DNA of 64,000 nt from Anaerobiospirillum thomasii. GTDB lineage: Bacteria > Pseudomonadota > Gammaproteobacteria > Enterobacterales > Succinivibrionaceae. Shown here piece by piece: positions 10,000 through 18,924 of this stretch (its first letter is position 1; each line of letters starts with the position of its first letter). The notes below the pieces were generated by a model. The model was not told the origin of the DNA and did no database searches. It worked only from the letters and a program-made list of their open reading frames with translations. The stretch covers positions 636,001 through 700,000 of the forward strand of contig NZ_UAPU01000007.1 of the NCBI RefSeq assembly GCF_900445255.1. Reading direction: 5' to 3'. The position numbers were made by a program, and so were the translations under genes.

Positions 10000-11457
10000 A
10001 TGACAGAGCCTAGTGCCATTATAATAAATTCCTACAGTGCTGCCAATACAGAAACAAATGAAACTTTAATCAAAGCCAGTGCTAATGAATTAATGCACTG
10101 TAAGTTTGAACACGGCGTTCTCAATATGTACCCGGGTTGTGTAATGTCTGGTGAGCCTGAAATAGATGCTACGGCAATGACTGTTACCTATCATCTTGGC
10201 TATACGCTTTGGAGAGAGGAGCTTGAACAAAACTGCCCAATCTGTGGCTGCCATAAAGTAAATATAAAGGACTGGGGAGAGCGCACAGTAAAGGATTGCA
10301 CACTAGGACCATTTGCGGTTATTTTAAAGATACGCGTACCTAAGGTCATTTGTTGTGGTTGTGATCATGCCAGGTGGCTAAAGCCAAGCTTTGTCCATCC
10401 GCATCATAGGATAACCTTACGCTTATATGGGCAGATACTGCAGCTTCTTGATTTGGGCGAGAGTCATCTAGATTTAAAGAAAATAAGCTCTATCACGGCT
10501 GTAGAGGCAGATATTGTCAGGAACATTGATAAGGCAAGGCTTATAGAGATGTTCAAAGATATAAGTCTTGAAGACGTTAGGAACATAGCTATAGACGAGA
10601 TAAGCGTTAAAAAGCACCATAAGTATATATCAGTCATCATAGATGCCGATACCAGGCGCCTTTTGTATGCTGCCTACGGCAGAAAGAAAGATGATTTAAG
10701 GCCATTCTTTGATAGATTAAAAGAGCTTGGACTGCTTGACCAGATTGAAGGTGCAGTAATGGATGGCAACTGCGGATATCAGAATCTAGTCAAAGAGCTC
10801 TGCCCTAATGCAAAGATAGTGCTTGATTTATTCCACTGCCTGCAACAGTTTAACAGTGAAGTGGCAGATGCCATAAGGCTTGATAAAATAAAAGATTTAC
10901 GCAAGGAGCTTGGCGCCATGGACGCCGGCGAGTATCAACAAAAGAAAAGTGAATACAAGAAGCGTATAAAAGATCTTAGACAGAGCAAGTGGCTGACTTA
11001 CATGGGCTCAGATAAACTCAACACTCTTGAAGAGTCGCAAAAAGATCTTGTAGAAACCCTCAAACAGAATAAGAGCTTGTTTACAATATCAATTTTTGGA
11101 GACCATATCAGAGATCTATGGCATAGCGGAGGTACACTTGAGCAGGTTGAAACAGAAATTAAAAACCTGTATTCACAAGCTGAAGCAACAGAAATTCCTT
11201 TACTGATAAGGTTCTGCAAGAAGCTAAAAGATTGGAGCTGTTATATTATTCATGCGGCTACAACTGGCTTAAACACCAGTATTTTAGAGGGATGCAATGC
11301 TAAATTCAAAACCATTAAAAGGGTAGCCTACGGCTTTAGAGATATAGGGTACTATATATTGAAAATGCATCAGGCTCTGTCTCGAGATAGAAAATCAACA
11401 CTCAAAGCTGCCGTAGTTTCAGAGCCTGTTGAAAATAATGTCAACCCCCAAATTTAG
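10000..11457 (+). CDS. ISL3-family transposase
   Basis: DDE transposase of 485 residues, within the usual ISL3 size. An N-terminal cysteine-rich zinc-finger-like section (Cys79, Cys82, Cys84, then Cys118, Cys119 and Cys121) precedes the catalytic domain. Likely acidic residues are Asp199 in AIDEIS, Asp255 in MDGNCGY and a glutamate in the C-terminal ILEGCNAK motif. The VLDLFHC motif around 275-280 is characteristic of the family. AAAGGAAAG lies just upstream of ATG 10000. The stop falls within the right inverted repeat, a compact arrangement typical for an IS. No frameshift or stop is seen. Confidence 0.96.
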   Translation: MTEPSAIIINSYSAANTETNETLIKASANELMHCKFEHGVLNMYPGCVMSGEPEIDATAMTVTYHLGYTLWREELEQNCPICGCHKVNIKDWGERTVKDCTLGPFAVILKIRVPKVICCGCDHARWLKPSFVHPHHRITLRLYGQILQLLDLGESHLDLKKISSITAVEADIVRNIDKARLIEMFKDISLEDVRNIAIDEISVKKHHKYISVIIDADTRRLLYAAYGRKKDDLRPFFDRLKELGLLDQIEGAVMDGNCGYQNLVKELCPNAKIVLDLFHCLQQFNSEVADAIRLDKIKDLRKELGAMDAGEYQQKKSEYKKRIKDLRQSKWLTYMGSDKLNTLEESQKDLVETLKQNKSLFTISIFGDHIRDLWHSGGTLEQVETEIKNLYSQAEATEIPLLIRFCKKLKDWSCYIIHAATTGLNTSILEGCNAKFKTIKRVAYGFRDIGYYILKMHQALSRDRKSTLKAAVVSEPVENNVNPQI

Positions 11458-11466
11458 GGATGAGTC
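11440..11466 (-). repeat. Right terminal inverted repeat of the IS
   Basis: It starts GTCAACCCCC and ends GATGAGTC. Its reverse complement matches 22 of 27 positions of the left end, and it overlaps the last codons of the transposase. Confidence 0.9.
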
Positions 11467-11474
11467 CAATTGTC
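11467..11474. repeat. Right 8-bp target-site duplication
   Basis: CAATTGTC is identical to 9717-9724. Confidence 0.93.
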
Positions 11475-11579
11475 ACAGCTGCATTTTTACCTCAAATTTT
11501 GCATTATCTGTAGGTAAAATAAACATTTGTAGGATAATATGACATTTTTGTTTTGCTATTTTCAACACGATGATTTTAT

Positions 11580-12740
11580 ATGTCAGATAAGTTATTTATA
11601 GGTGTTATGTCAGGCACCAGCATCGACAGTCTCGATGCCGCCCTTTGCCGCATATCACAAAACAGCTTTAAACTTATTGCCTCCCACACCATAAAGTGGG
11701 ATGAAAGTGTCCACACACTGCTGCATAGTCTTTGCAGCTCATCATCTGATGAAATTGAAAAAATGCCTTTAGCCTGCAACTCTATTGCAGAGCATGAGGC
11801 CAGAGTTGTCACAGAGCTTTTAGACAAAGCCAATATCAGCGCTGATAAAATCTGCGCCATAGGCACACATGGACAGACAGTAAGACACAGGCCAGAGCAG
11901 AACTTTTCTTTGCAGCTTGATAACGGCCCTATGGTAGCTGCGATTACCGGCATTGATACCATTGTCAATTTCAGAGCCGCCGATCTTGCAAATGCAGGTC
12001 AGGGTGCACCACTGACCCCTATTTTTCACAAGCTGCTCTTATCAAAACAGGGGGTCAATCGCTTTGTATTAAATCTTGGCGGTATTTCCAATATTACAGC
12101 ACTAGATGATAAAGGATGCATACTGTGCGGCTTTGACTGCGGCCCTGCCAATACTCTTTTGGATCTGTGCTGCCGTGAAATACTGCATCTTGATTATGAT
12201 GCAGATGCCAAAGTCTCATCACAGGGTCATGTTGTTGATAGTATTTTAAATGAGCTTTTACAAAACAGTTATTTATCAAAGCCATTTCCAAAGTCCACAG
12301 GGCGTGAGGACTTTAACCGCAACTGTATTGCCCCATATCTTGACATGTGTAAGGCAGGCAGGCTTGCCATTGAAGATCTGCTCTATACCCTAAGTGTCTA
12401 TACAGTAAAATGCGTAAGTTTACATATAGAGGCAATTGTAAATAAGTACAAACTTGAGCGTGGCGGCGAGCTTGTACTGTGCGGCGGTGGAGCCCTAAAC
12501 CCTCTTATTGTCAGACTCTTTGAAAAATCAATGCTTGATTTTGATATTAAAACCTATATATCACAGGATTTTGGTATAGATGCCTCCTATCTTGAGGCTC
12601 AGGCCTTTGCCTACTTTGCCTATTTATTCGTCTCAGGCATAGCACCTGATATAAAAGACTGCACGGGAGCGACAAGACCTTCAATCCTTGGCTGTCTGTG
12701 CCCTGCAACTGATGGCTGCTACTCAAGGAGGCTAAAATAA
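11580..12740 (+). CDS. anmK: Anhydro-N-acetylmuramic acid kinase
   Basis: Cytosolic kinase that hydrolyses and phosphorylates 1,6-anhydro-N-acetylmuramic acid to N-acetylmuramate-6-phosphate during cell-wall recycling. The 386-residue product carries the ATP-binding GVMSGTSIDSLD motif near the N-terminus, GTHGQTVRH in the first third, and LNLGGISNIT and the LCGGGALNP nucleotide-binding motif later, all typical of the AnmK/hexokinase-like fold. No strong ribosome-binding site precedes ATG 11580. The ISL3 element ends about 105 bp upstream and may have separated the gene from its original promoter. An AmpG-like permease is encoded at 47-48 kb and would import its substrate. Confidence 0.97.
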   Translation: MSDKLFIGVMSGTSIDSLDAALCRISQNSFKLIASHTIKWDESVHTLLHSLCSSSSDEIEKMPLACNSIAEHEARVVTELLDKANISADKICAIGTHGQTVRHRPEQNFSLQLDNGPMVAAITGIDTIVNFRAADLANAGQGAPLTPIFHKLLLSKQGVNRFVLNLGGISNITALDDKGCILCGFDCGPANTLLDLCCREILHLDYDADAKVSSQGHVVDSILNELLQNSYLSKPFPKSTGREDFNRNCIAPYLDMCKAGRLAIEDLLYTLSVYTVKCVSLHIEAIVNKYKLERGGELVLCGGGALNPLIVRLFEKSMLDFDIKTYISQDFGIDASYLEAQAFAYFAYLFVSGIAPDIKDCTGATRPSILGCLCPATDGCYSRRLK

Positions 12741-12792
12741 ATACTTTACACTTTATTTTTTTAAAGATAAAATAGCACAACTTTATTTTGAT

Positions 12793-12879
12793 GCCTGAGT
12801 GGCGGAATTGGTAGACGCAGCGGATTCAAAATCCGCCGCTAGTGATAGTGTAAGGGTTCGAGTCCCTTCTCAGGCACCA
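12793..12879 (+). tRNA. tRNA-Leu (anticodon CAA)
   Basis: An 87-nt cloverleaf with a long variable arm. GCCTGAG (12793-12799) pairs with CTCAGGC (12869-12875), and the encoded CCA is at 12877-12879. The anticodon loop TTCAAAA gives CAA. The T-loop GGTTCGAGTCC is standard. The AAA-ATPase gene and an IS relic lie downstream. Confidence 0.97.
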
Positions 12880-13028
12880 CATCAAATTTTTATTCCTTTT
12901 AAAATAGCTTTTAATACCTGCTTTGCTTTTTTTGTGGCTTTATATTACATCTGTGTTTGAGTAGATAAAAATTGCAGATCAAGAGAAAAGTTATGAGTAT
13001 TAGCTTTTGCTAGTCCTAAGATAGCTAC

Positions 13029-13257
13029 TTGACCCAAAATTGCAAAGAGTATCTAAGGTCTTAAGTATAAGAATGTGTAAGACCTATGCTACACTATCTA
13101 TGCCAAAACTATCAGTCAATGACCAGACCTTAGGGGTGTTGGACTTGCTAATCATTGACCCTCAGTATTTTGCCTTTACTAATGCTTTAAAATGAACATG
13201 GATGCATCATAGCAAAATACAGTGCTAATAAAAAAAACCAAAGATTTTTTACTTGAG
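13029..13257. mobile_element. Degenerate relic of an ISL3-type leader
   Basis: This stretch lines up with 9747-9932 of the intact IS. Shared blocks in the same order are TTGACCC, GTATCTA, GGTCTTAAG, AAGAATG, TAAGACC, GTCAATGAC, AATCATTGAC and CCAAAGATTTT, ending in CTTGAG. It has drifted by many substitutions and carries an extra 30-50 bases near the end. No transposase coding sequence and no right end follow, since the C-terminus of the next gene begins at 13259. It is either the remains of a decayed copy or a separately maintained non-coding element related to the IS. Confidence 0.75.
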
Positions 13258-13258
13258 C

Positions 13259-15085
13259 CTAAATTTTATCCTGATTTGCAATATTGCCCAAAGATGCAAT
13301 CTTACATTTTTTCTTGAAAAAGCCTATGCCAATGCCATAGACATGTTTATATTGTGCACTAAACAGATCTGCATATTTCTTTTCTTTGATTTGATCTGTA
13401 GCCTCATTAGCGACCTCTAGACAGTCATCTGTTGCAGCTCTTTTAAACTCTAAAATAACTGCTCTATCATTAGATGAGTCTTTAAGAATAATGTCACTAT
13501 AGCCAAGACCACTTTCACTCTCATCTAACATAGTAATACCACAATCGGTTACAGCCTCTATCAAAAGACCCTGCATAAAACCATGATAGTATTGCTCATG
13601 ACCTGAGTGCCTAATACTTATATAGGTTTTTAATACTGTATTGATAATATCCTGAGCCCTGGCAATATCATTGCTCATTAATGCATCTAAAAGATTGAAA
13701 CCCTGAGAGCTCCAGTTTTTATATTTCTTTGAATAAAAAACTTTAGTCTTATTCTCAAAAGCTTCTTTTATCTCATAATTTGGTATTTTAACCCTGACAT
13801 CACCTCTTAGTGCTGAGTCCTCAGTTAAGGTAACATAACCTGTCTGCAACAGCATTGTAAAAAATGTATCAAAATCAAGGCAATCTTTTATATCAGGATA
13901 AACTGTAAATTCAGATAGCTCAATGTCTATTGATTTGCCATCCATTAAGTCCTGTAATTTATCAATATTACCTTGCTTTTTAGCCTCAATTGAGTTTTTA
14001 GTATACAGAGTAATAATGTCATTGCCTGAGGTGTTGACCCAAAAAGGCTTTGGCTCATTGCTTCCGTTACGTTTTGATGCGGCGCAGTACTCCATTAAAG
14101 ACCATGGGCAGTAGACATAATCATCTCCAAATCTATAGCCGTTATACCACTTTTTAATCTCATCTCTTTTAGACTCTACACCAAAGTCACTGATGATTTT
14201 ATCAGTCTGCTCCTGTGTAAAGCCAAAGAAGGATGAGTAAAGCTCATCGTTTACATTAAAGGTAGTAAAGTTATTAGCATCAGTAAAGACACTTTGATGG
14301 GCAATTTTTAAACAGCCTGTAATAATGCCCTTATACAGCCAGGCATCAGGATCCTGTTTAAAGGTATTAACACTTATATCACGTATTATGCCAAGCATTT
14401 TATTATAGTAAGGCTTCTCAGCCACTACTGCCTTTTGCAATGGCACATCATACTCATCTATAAGGATTAAAACCTTTGTGCCATATGCAAGGTATAACAT
14501 TTTTGCAAGATTGGGTATAAAAAGACCACAATAAGTTACAGCATCATTGAGTTTTGTTAAATCTGCTGACAGATTAAGGTTATTTGCGCAAAAATCGAAT
14601 ATAGTGGAAAAAATAGTTTTTCTGTTATCTGATATTTTCGGATTATCTAGCAAAAAGGCAAATTCTTCATATAAGTTGAAAATCTTAATTACTAATTTTT
14701 CAACAGCCTCATAAAAGCAGGAGCCCTCAACACCTCTAAAGGAGACATAGATAACAGGCAGCTGTCCCATAACCTTATCACGAAGCTCTTTATACTCATC
14801 CTGAGCTACAGCAAGATTACGGCCATTGTCTATAAAGAGTTTTTGCTGATATGATGTGTCCCCAGGATTTTTATAGTCAAGCTCACAAAAGGCCTTTATC
14901 ATGGACATGTTTAAGGTTTTGCCAAAGCGACGGGGTCTTGTGAATAAGGCATTTTCAACCTCATCAGAGCTTTCAAGGAGATTTTTTAAGTATGAGGTTT
15001 TATCTACATAATAGGCATTAGATTCAATAAGCTTTTCAAAGATCTCACAGCCTGGTAATACTTTTGGCTTTGCGTGTGTGTCCAT
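13259..15085 (-). CDS. AAA-ATPase-like protein with C-terminal PD-(D/E)XK nuclease-like domain
   Basis: A 608-residue protein of the 'AAA-ATPase_like plus PDDEXK' type (formerly DUF1703). The N-terminal pattern 'F-x-K-L-I-x-x-x-x-Y-Y-V-D-K-T' and the P-loop variant RPRRFGKT (residues 50-57) are diagnostic, and the Walker B LILIDEYDVP follows near 210. Near the C-terminus, GYSDIIL and VILEFKRA give the D...ExK core of a PD-(D/E)XK nuclease-like fold. Such genes occur in many copies in anaerobic gut bacteria and their role is not established; defence or mobile-element association has been suggested. It sits between an IS relic/tRNA and the helicase gene, consistent with acquired DNA. Confidence 0.9.
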   Translation of the reverse strand: MDTHAKPKVLPGCEIFEKLIESNAYYVDKTSYLKNLLESSDEVENALFTRPRRFGKTLNMSMIKAFCELDYKNPGDTSYQQKLFIDNGRNLAVAQDEYKELRDKVMGQLPVIYVSFRGVEGSCFYEAVEKLVIKIFNLYEEFAFLLDNPKISDNRKTIFSTIFDFCANNLNLSADLTKLNDAVTYCGLFIPNLAKMLYLAYGTKVLILIDEYDVPLQKAVVAEKPYYNKMLGIIRDISVNTFKQDPDAWLYKGIITGCLKIAHQSVFTDANNFTTFNVNDELYSSFFGFTQEQTDKIISDFGVESKRDEIKKWYNGYRFGDDYVYCPWSLMEYCAASKRNGSNEPKPFWVNTSGNDIITLYTKNSIEAKKQGNIDKLQDLMDGKSIDIELSEFTVYPDIKDCLDFDTFFTMLLQTGYVTLTEDSALRGDVRVKIPNYEIKEAFENKTKVFYSKKYKNWSSQGFNLLDALMSNDIARAQDIINTVLKTYISIRHSGHEQYYHGFMQGLLIEAVTDCGITMLDESESGLGYSDIILKDSSNDRAVILEFKRAATDDCLEVANEATDQIKEKKYADLFSAQYKHVYGIGIGFFKKKCKIASLGNIANQDKI

Positions 15086-15316
15086 AATAAAAACCTCTAA
15101 TGCACTATGATTTTATATAATACCTTTGTGTCGTTCTTTTATTACTTTTCATGCATCCATGTGCGCACTTTATCCTTATATTACAAGTATTCTTGATAAA
15201 TTAGAATACATTTATCAATGCTTAGATCAGAAGCTCGCAATTGCGATATCATGATATTTCAGCAAATATTACATTTTAAAGTACAGTTACACTATCATTT
15301 ACGTTGGGGATAAAAC

Positions 15317-16879
15317 CTATCTGCGCTTTGATGCTGATTTTTTTCTGCCACGGCTCTTATGGGCAGTCTCCTTGTATTGAGACTGAGCCATACTATTTTC
15401 ACTTCTTGCAATATCAGATGCCTTTTGCAAAAGCACATCTTTATGACTGCGTCCGGCCATAAACTGAATATACTCACTGTCATTGTCAGTAAGATCTATA
15501 ATATCTACCTTGGCGCGGGTCATGGCCACATAGTAAAGATTGGCCTCCTGCACTAAAGATAATGAGCTTTGTGACTCTATATACTCAATATTGTCATCAC
15601 TGTTGTGCAGATCGAGCTCACGGGCCTTAAGCTCGGCCAGGGATGCAAAATCCGAGCACAGTGTTACATGGGCCCACTCAAGCCCTTTGGCCTGATGAGC
15701 ATTGGTCAGCACAATACCGGCACTTGCATTGTTAAAGATCTTTTTGCCCCTTTCATAGAGCTCAAAGAGCTGACCTTTGTATTTTTCGGCCATATCAATG
15801 GCAAATAAAATCTCCCTGTCCTTGCACTCATTGGCATAGGTCTCAAGCTCAAGTACTGTTCTAAAGCGTCTAATAAAAGCCTCAGAGGGGGCTATCTTGT
15901 CTCTGTCGCCCTTCATCAGATTAAATATGGCTATAGATGGCAAAAAGATATCACGCGGATTTTTTATAAGATTGTATTTGCCAAGATTGGCATTTGAGAT
16001 ATTGGCAATCTGCTCAATCAGTGCCGCATTGGTTCTTGTAAGTACAGCCTTGTCTTCATTACCATATAGATGCCCTATGATAGTCTTTTTATCAAACATG
16101 GCCTGCATTTGATTGTAAATGGAAGGACGGGCATAGTTTTTTACAAAATAATTGGCCTTATCTAGTATTTCCTGATTGGAGCGAAAGGAAATGCTAAGCT
16201 TGTGCACAATATCAGCCTTTATCTTGTTAAGAGCATTAACTGCTCCTCTGAAGCCATAAATTGACTGATTGGAATCACCAACAATAATTTTTGAGCAGGT
16301 ATTGTCAAAAAAGATAGATAAGGTTACATCATTGGTATCCTGTGCCTCATCAAGCAGAATAAAGTCAAAATGATTAAGACCCTTGTCATTCATGACCTGA
16401 TAGAGCTTAAGATAATAATCATGCGTCATGGGCACAGCTCCCTGCTCAATGGCAGAGATTAGCTGCAAGAGCTGCTGATCATTGGTATAGCGCTCAGATG
16501 AGTGCAGAAAATTGTTAAACTGACGCAAAAGCTCCATAAGCTCTGAATTGCTCTTTTTACCAAATAAAGGAGCAATATCAAAAGGTCTTAACATACCTAC
16601 TATGTCACGCCCCTGAAAAAAGCGCATCACCACAGCTCTGTAGGCCAGGGCATGCGTGGTCATAATAGTTACATTCTGCGGAAATTTGCTTCTGGCACTT
16701 TCTACTATGGCCCGGTTAAAGGCCAGATATAAAAAGCGCTTGTGAGGGTTGGCAGCTGCAATTTGCGTCAGGGTAAAGGTTTTACCAGATCCGGCGCAGG
16801 CCTCAATCTTCATGACACTGTTGCGCTCCATAAACCTCGAGCGCTCAATTATCTCATACTGCTGAGCGGTTAACTGCAT
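15317..16879 (-). CDS. Superfamily 1 UvrD/Rep-type DNA helicase, Fbh1-like
   Basis: A 520-residue ATP-dependent DNA helicase. Walker A is ACAGSGKT at residues 27-34, followed by FNRAIVESARSKFP and TTHALAYRAV (motif Ib region), Walker B LLDEAQDTN, motif III GDSNQSIYGFRGA, and the C-terminal motif 'H-Q-A-K-G-L-E-W' and VAMTRAK. This arrangement is closest to bacterial Fbh1/RecQ-unrelated short SF1 helicases rather than full-length UvrD (about 720 residues). The last 20 residues are lysine/arginine-rich. The gene starts 8 bp after the stop of the MsbA-like gene, so the two are probably cotranscribed. Substrate and partners cannot be read from sequence. Confidence 0.9.
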   Translation of the reverse strand: MQLTAQQYEIIERSRFMERNSVMKIEACAGSGKTFTLTQIAAANPHKRFLYLAFNRAIVESARSKFPQNVTIMTTHALAYRAVVMRFFQGRDIVGMLRPFDIAPLFGKKSNSELMELLRQFNNFLHSSERYTNDQQLLQLISAIEQGAVPMTHDYYLKLYQVMNDKGLNHFDFILLDEAQDTNDVTLSIFFDNTCSKIIVGDSNQSIYGFRGAVNALNKIKADIVHKLSISFRSNQEILDKANYFVKNYARPSIYNQMQAMFDKKTIIGHLYGNEDKAVLTRTNAALIEQIANISNANLGKYNLIKNPRDIFLPSIAIFNLMKGDRDKIAPSEAFIRRFRTVLELETYANECKDREILFAIDMAEKYKGQLFELYERGKKIFNNASAGIVLTNAHQAKGLEWAHVTLCSDFASLAELKARELDLHNSDDNIEYIESQSSLSLVQEANLYYVAMTRAKVDIIDLTDNDSEYIQFMAGRSHKDVLLQKASDIARSENSMAQSQYKETAHKSRGRKKSASKRR

Positions 16880-16887
16880 GTTAGCCT

Positions 16888-18837
16888 CTAAAGACTCTGA
16901 GTATTTTCTGTATCAGTGTTTAAAGTATCGCCCTTGTCATCTGCAGCCGTCTGCTGCTCTTCAAGCTTTTTAAACTGTGAGTTATATAAGGAGGCATAGG
17001 CTCCGTTTTTAATCTGCATAAGATCATCATGACTGCCCCTTTCAACCACATAACCATCATTGATAACCATGATGGTATCGGCATCGCGTATGGTTGAGAG
17101 TCTATGGGCAATAACAATGGTAGTGCGACCCTTCATAAGTGAATCTAAGGCCTTTTGCACAACCTTTTCAGATTTGTTGTCAAGAGCTGATGTTGCCTCG
17201 TCCAAGATAACTAACGGAGCATTTTTTAAAATAGCTCTGGCAATTGACAATCTTTGCTTCTGTCCACCTGATAAGGATACGCCTCTCTCACCTATCTGAG
17301 TATCAAGTCCCTCGGGCAGAGAGCTTATAAAATCATCAAGATAGGCGCCCTTGATGGCATTTTCAAGATCCTCTTCACTTACATTCTCCTTGGCACAGAC
17401 AATATTGTCTCTAATGCTGCCCTGGAATAAAAAGCTGTCCTGAAAGACCATAGCTATATTCTCACGCAAAGATGAAAGTGAATACTCTTTAATATCACGC
17501 CCATCAATAGTGATAAGACCGCTGTCAATTTCGTAAAGGCGCGGTATAAGCGAGCAGACAGTGGTCTTACCTCCGCCTGAGTTGCCAACTAAAGCCACCT
17601 TGCTGCCAACCTTGATATCAAAGCTTATGCCCTTTAGGATCTCGCGCTCTTCATTGTAGGAAAAGTGTACATCCTTAAAGGATATACTCTCTTTAATATC
17701 TGTAAGTTCAGTATTCTCACTATGCTCTGAGAGCTCCTCAACACTTACTGTATCTAAAAGCTGATAGATACGGTCAATGGCTAAAAGTGACTGCTGCACC
17801 TGAATGTAATTGTTGCCAATTGATTTAATCGGAGTGTAGAGCATCATGAGGGCGGCTAGGAATGAGACAAAGGATCCTGAGGTTATGGTGCCGCTTAAAA
17901 TCAGATGTGTACCTAAAAACAGGACGCCTGCCACACCAATAGATGCTACAAAATGCATAACAGGAGAGAGCCAGTTGGTATCGCGCACCATCTTAAGGCC
18001 CATATCAAAAAGGAAATCTGCTCTTTCTTTAAAGATTCTGAACATCTTGTCCTTAAGGCCAAAGGATTTGATCACTCTGTTGCCCTGTGTAGTCTCATTG
18101 TACAGTGTAATAATCTGTGTACTGCCAGATACTGTCTTACCTACAATCTTTTTAATGCGGCGTCTTACAATACGCAGCGGAATTACTAAAAAGACCAGAA
18201 TACCAATTGAAAACAAGGTCAGCTCCCATGAGTTATAGATCATGACGCCAACTAGTGACATGGAGGAGAAAAACTTGGTTAAAAACAGTTTTATATTGGC
18301 AATAAGACCTGCCGATGCCAGCTCTGCATCCTGAAAGAAACGGAATATTACAGAGCCTGAATTGTTTACATCATAAAAATTGCTGTCACAGTCTAAAAGC
18401 TTTTTATACAGGCGTGATCTTATAAGCAGATTGATTTTGCCGCCGACATAGCTGTTTACATAGGATGACAGATAGATAAAGATACCCTGAATTACAGTAA
18501 AGCCTACAATAATATATGGTACATATGAGGCAAACTCTGTCTGCTGCTCAATCATGACCAGATCCATAAAAGGCTTTAGAAAATAGGCAACCACAGCATC
18601 AAGGGCACCTACAGGAATGGTAAGCAATATGCCAAGTACAGCCAGTGGCCAGTAAGGTTTTAAAAAGGGCCAGAACTGTTTATAGCCACGGATAAAACTC
18701 GTCTGAGCATTCTGATCGGTGACACTAAGGACAATAGGATAGCTTCTTTTGCCAGCAGCTTCTGCAGTGGTAGCTTTAGTATTGTTATCGGAAGATGTTT
18801 GTGTAGATGTTGTGCTTGAATTTTGAGTATCTGTCAA
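16888..18837 (-). CDS. msbA: MsbA-like lipid A export ABC transporter (fused permease/ATPase)
   Basis: A 649-residue inner-membrane half-transporter expected to act as a homodimer, flipping lipid A-core or a similar lipid. After a 30-residue Ser/Thr-rich tail come about six membrane segments (roughly residues 60-350), then an ATPase domain with Walker A GNSGGGKTT, signature LSGGQKQR, Walker B LVILDEATSALD and H-loop AHRLS. The N-terminal extension makes it longer than E. coli MsbA (582). lpxK, the usual partner, is not adjacent; a helicase gene follows instead. A multidrug exporter of the same subfamily cannot be excluded. Confidence 0.88.
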   Translation of the reverse strand: MTDTQNSSTTSTQTSSDNNTKATTAEAAGKRSYPIVLSVTDQNAQTSFIRGYKQFWPFLKPYWPLAVLGILLTIPVGALDAVVAYFLKPFMDLVMIEQQTEFASYVPYIIVGFTVIQGIFIYLSSYVNSYVGGKINLLIRSRLYKKLLDCDSNFYDVNNSGSVIFRFFQDAELASAGLIANIKLFLTKFFSSMSLVGVMIYNSWELTLFSIGILVFLVIPLRIVRRRIKKIVGKTVSGSTQIITLYNETTQGNRVIKSFGLKDKMFRIFKERADFLFDMGLKMVRDTNWLSPVMHFVASIGVAGVLFLGTHLILSGTITSGSFVSFLAALMMLYTPIKSIGNNYIQVQQSLLAIDRIYQLLDTVSVEELSEHSENTELTDIKESISFKDVHFSYNEEREILKGISFDIKVGSKVALVGNSGGGKTTVCSLIPRLYEIDSGLITIDGRDIKEYSLSSLRENIAMVFQDSFLFQGSIRDNIVCAKENVSEEDLENAIKGAYLDDFISSLPEGLDTQIGERGVSLSGGQKQRLSIARAILKNAPLVILDEATSALDNKSEKVVQKALDSLMKGRTTIVIAHRLSTIRDADTIMVINDGYVVERGSHDDLMQIKNGAYASLYNSQFKKLEEQQTAADDKGDTLNTDTENTQSL

Positions 18838-18858
18838 AGCTTGGGCTCCATAAAAAGT

Positions 18859-18883
18859 AGATCCCCCATCTACAGGGGGATCT
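18859..18883 (-). terminator. Terminator of ackA
   Basis: AGATCCCCC (18859-18867) pairs with GGGGGATCT (18875-18883) around a 7-base loop. On the minus strand it is followed by ACTTTTTAT. It lies 42 bp after the ackA stop and before msbA. Confidence 0.85.
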
Positions 18884-18924
18884 TCAAGCTTTAATGATAC
18901 CTTTTTTTGAAGGATTTTTGTAGC

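Larger units (their letters stand above)
9725..11466 (+). mobile_element. Complete ISL3-family insertion sequence (1742 bp)
   Basis: The element carries 27-bp imperfect terminal inverted repeats (9725-9751 and 11440-11466, 22 of 27 positions identical) and is flanked by the 8-bp direct repeat CAATTGTC on both sides. It contains one ISL3-type transposase gene and an unusually long 275-bp leader with two large inverted repeats. The transposase stop codon lies inside the right inverted repeat. It is inserted in the intergenic space between the transaldolase gene and anmK, about 105 bp upstream of anmK. All parts look intact, so it may be active. A relic of the same type of leader lies at 13029-13257. 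Confidence 0.95.
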
